Source of the DNA: Dactylis glomerata
Lineage: Eukaryota > Streptophyta > Magnoliopsida > Poales > Poaceae
DNA length: 64,000 nucleotides
Reading direction: 5' to 3'
Assembly: GCA_007115705.1 (NCBI GenBank)
Contig: QXEO01000235.1
Location: forward strand, 685,537-749,536
Below, piece by piece: positions 61,960 to 64,000 of this stretch. Position 1 is the stretch's first letter, and the number at the start of each line of letters is the position of its first letter. The translations under genes and the position numbers were made by a program. Under the pieces are notes generated by a model. It searched no databases and was not told the DNA's origin. It worked only from the letters and a program-made list of their open reading frames with translations.

Positions 61960-63723
61960 GAAGGAAATATGCCCTAGATGAAAATAATAAATGGTTTATT
62001 TGCATATTTCATGTAGTTCATAATAAGTTTAATGCTATGCTATAACTATGTAAATTAGAAACATTGATAGAAGTGTAGTATTAATGAAACGGAGTCCCTA
62101 GTAATCCTCTAATTGCTAGTTCATTGTGCAACTGATGATCAAGGTTTCCCGATCATGGAGCATTTATGCCAATTGACAATGAGATCATGCCATGGTGGAT
62201 ATACCCAAATATTAGTATTGCAACACGGTTGTGTCATGATGTTGATGCTGCAACAATAAGAAAGCATTGTAACCTAATCCTTAGACCGTGAGGGTCATAT
62301 TTAATCACTACTTCCGACAGAAGCTTTGATTGCATCACCATCTCTTCCTTAATAGGGTGACTGAAAAGGTGTCATCGGGTTTTCTAATGGAGTAGGTTGA
62401 GGCGTATGCACCAAGAGTGGGATTTGTTCATCCCCATGACGGAGATGATACTCAGGCTCACTCAGTGAGATTACATCCAAAGCTGCGCAGCATGTGACTA
62501 GGTCACGAGGATGGAATATCGCGGTACGAGTTAAGTAGCAATAGTTGGTAAGGAGATTGAACAAGGTATGGAGATACCGACGGTCAGATCTCAGACTTTG
62601 CTAGTATCAGTTTAACAAAGGGAAAGGAACATCGATGTTTATGGTTCAATGACTAAAAATTTTTTGTAGAATGCATAGGGATCGTTATGGATCTCTAGAT
62701 CCCCTTTATGATCATTTACCAGAGAGAGATCTCGACAATGTCTGGAGTGTTCTCGAACCATTGGGTAACATGCTTAAGGGGTCACTGATGCTAGAGATGG
62801 TTTTGGTTATATTCGGAAACACCGAGTGTTGATGTGAGAGAGAAGGAATCATTCTGATAAAGTCCAAAAATCATTTGGCGGAGTCCAGAAGAGTTTTGGA
62901 GTAGCGGGGAGATAAATATAATGTAATTGATATTAATTATTTGGTTTAATATTAATTATATATTATTTAAATAAAGAAAAAAGTGCAGCCCACTTAAATG
63001 GGCCCCTCCCAGAGAGGGAGCCCACTAAGACCATGCGCCCCCCTTATTGGATAAGGAGAAGGGGACGCCTTGGGCCCTTGGCCCTAGCCCAAGACGGCTA
63101 GGGTTAGGGTTTTGGGGGTAGGTGGGGCCGGCCGGCCTAGCCCCACCCAACCCTCTGGCCGCCGCCCTTGGTGGCTTGGGGAAGGGGTAAGGTGCAACCC
63201 CTCCCCACTATATAAAGGCCCCCCGGGAGAGATGGAGAACACACAACATCACAGTTGCCCACGTGTCCCCTCTCCTCTCTACCTGGTGCACCGCCCATCT
63301 TCGCCTCTCTCTTTCCCTCCTGTGTGGCCTCCCTAAGGACTGCGTAGGAGCGAGATGACACCACCGCTGCATGTCACCGTGTTGTGGAGTTTTCGGATCC
63401 CGTCCGAAGCCATCTACTTCCACAATCTCGGCTGGATCGGGGATTCCGGGGGTCATCGTGATCACCGTACGCGTGTGAGTACACGGAGGTGCTGCTCGTT
63501 GTGGCACCGGAGTCGTCGCACCCAAGTTCTTCAACGACCTTGAGGTCAGCTACGTCGGCTTCATCAACATCGCTTGTGCGGGAGCGTTAATCCCGCATTC
63601 GGTCTTCAAGGGTATGTCACCGAACACCAGTTTACCATTACAATATTACTAGTAGATAGATCTTTGGGCAATTCGGGGTTGCGTAGGAAATAAATTTTTT
63701 GTTATTTCTATCAAACTCCAACA
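61960..63723 (+). repeat. BARE/Angela-like solo LTR
   Basis: A 1764-bp unit starting TGAAGGAAATATGCCCTAG, close to the TGTTGGAAATATGCCCTAG start of BARE/Angela/WIS LTRs, and ending CTCCAACA. The length fits that family (about 1.7-1.8 kb). No primer site follows it and no PPT or internal sequence is attached. Flanks cttca (61955-61959) and cttta (63724-63728) are a TSD with one mismatch. It is what remains after recombination between two LTRs. Confidence 0.82.
63209..63216 (+). promoter_or_regulatory. TATA box in the BARE-like solo LTR
   Basis: TATATAAA follows CCCCTCCCCAC and precedes a GGCCCCCCGGG leader, at the place expected for the BARE promoter. A solo LTR could still start transcripts into the right flank. 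Confidence 0.55.
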
Positions 63724-64000
63724 CTTTAGTCGACCTAAACACATTTTGGGGGTTCTCTTAGGCCGAGTAGTGCTACGGTAGATCTGTGATCTAAACTGGA
63801 ACAACATCCTTATGATTTATTGCTACAAAAGAGGATATTTTTGTAATAGATTCTTGCGCATACTCGTCACGTTCGTTCACAAGCAAGCACACCAACTACA
63901 ATTTCTATTGTTGCCACTTCGCAACCCCGAGGTGCCCATACTAAGAATGGAAGGATCGATCCCACTCAAAAGTATATCGCACGTTGGTCTTAACGTGGAA
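63724..64000. other. Non-genic right edge
   Basis: No gene or repeat recognised in the last 277 bases. Confidence 0.4.

Overview
This window looks like intergenic DNA of a large grass genome, probably Pooideae and possibly Triticeae. The evidence is a BARE/Angela-like solo LTR, Athila-type gag-protease elements with a tRNA-Asp primer site, a Sirevirus, a LARD-like element, Stowaway MITEs and Helitron-like ends. There are no bacterial features, and I find no host gene that is convincingly intact. Family names rest on architecture and remembered motifs; no database search was possible.

Left third (1-27618): a three-level nest. The oldest layer is a Ty1/copia Sirevirus on the plus strand, running in from the left edge. 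It has integrase at 3-1269, RT/RNase H at 21202-23033, an envelope-like third gene at 23972-25935, PPT-like tracts and a 3' LTR at 26254-27618. Its pol is split by a LARD-like element (1270-21196, TSD tggtg) with ~4 kb LTRs, an initiator-Met primer site and a protein with four zinc knuckles. The 5' LTR of that element was then hit by an Athila-like gag-protease-only element (A, 4980-13588, minus strand, TSD tgacc), whose gag-pro frame is intact.

Middle (27619-52579): GC-rich non-genic sequence, LINE-like remnants and a Stowaway MITE come first. From 31883 to 51169 lies a candidate minus-strand Helitron: a 3' hairpin followed by CTAG, a 5' TC end, and an A|T target dinucleotide at the two ends. 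It holds exon-like segments with GT/AG borders, possibly captured gene pieces, and a second Athila-like copy (B, 39535-47971, TSD atcac) inside it.

Right part (52580-64000): a third Athila-like copy (C, 52580 to about 61020), then non-genic DNA and a BARE/Angela-like solo LTR (61960-63723) with a near-perfect TSD.

The Athila-like copies carry gag and protease but no RT, RNase H or integrase, so they must depend on proteins made elsewhere. The most interesting signals are an apparent internal promoter plus intron serving the Sirevirus third gene, the Helitron-like container with its AT target site, and the LTR end of copy B that has gained a copy of its own primer-site flank.
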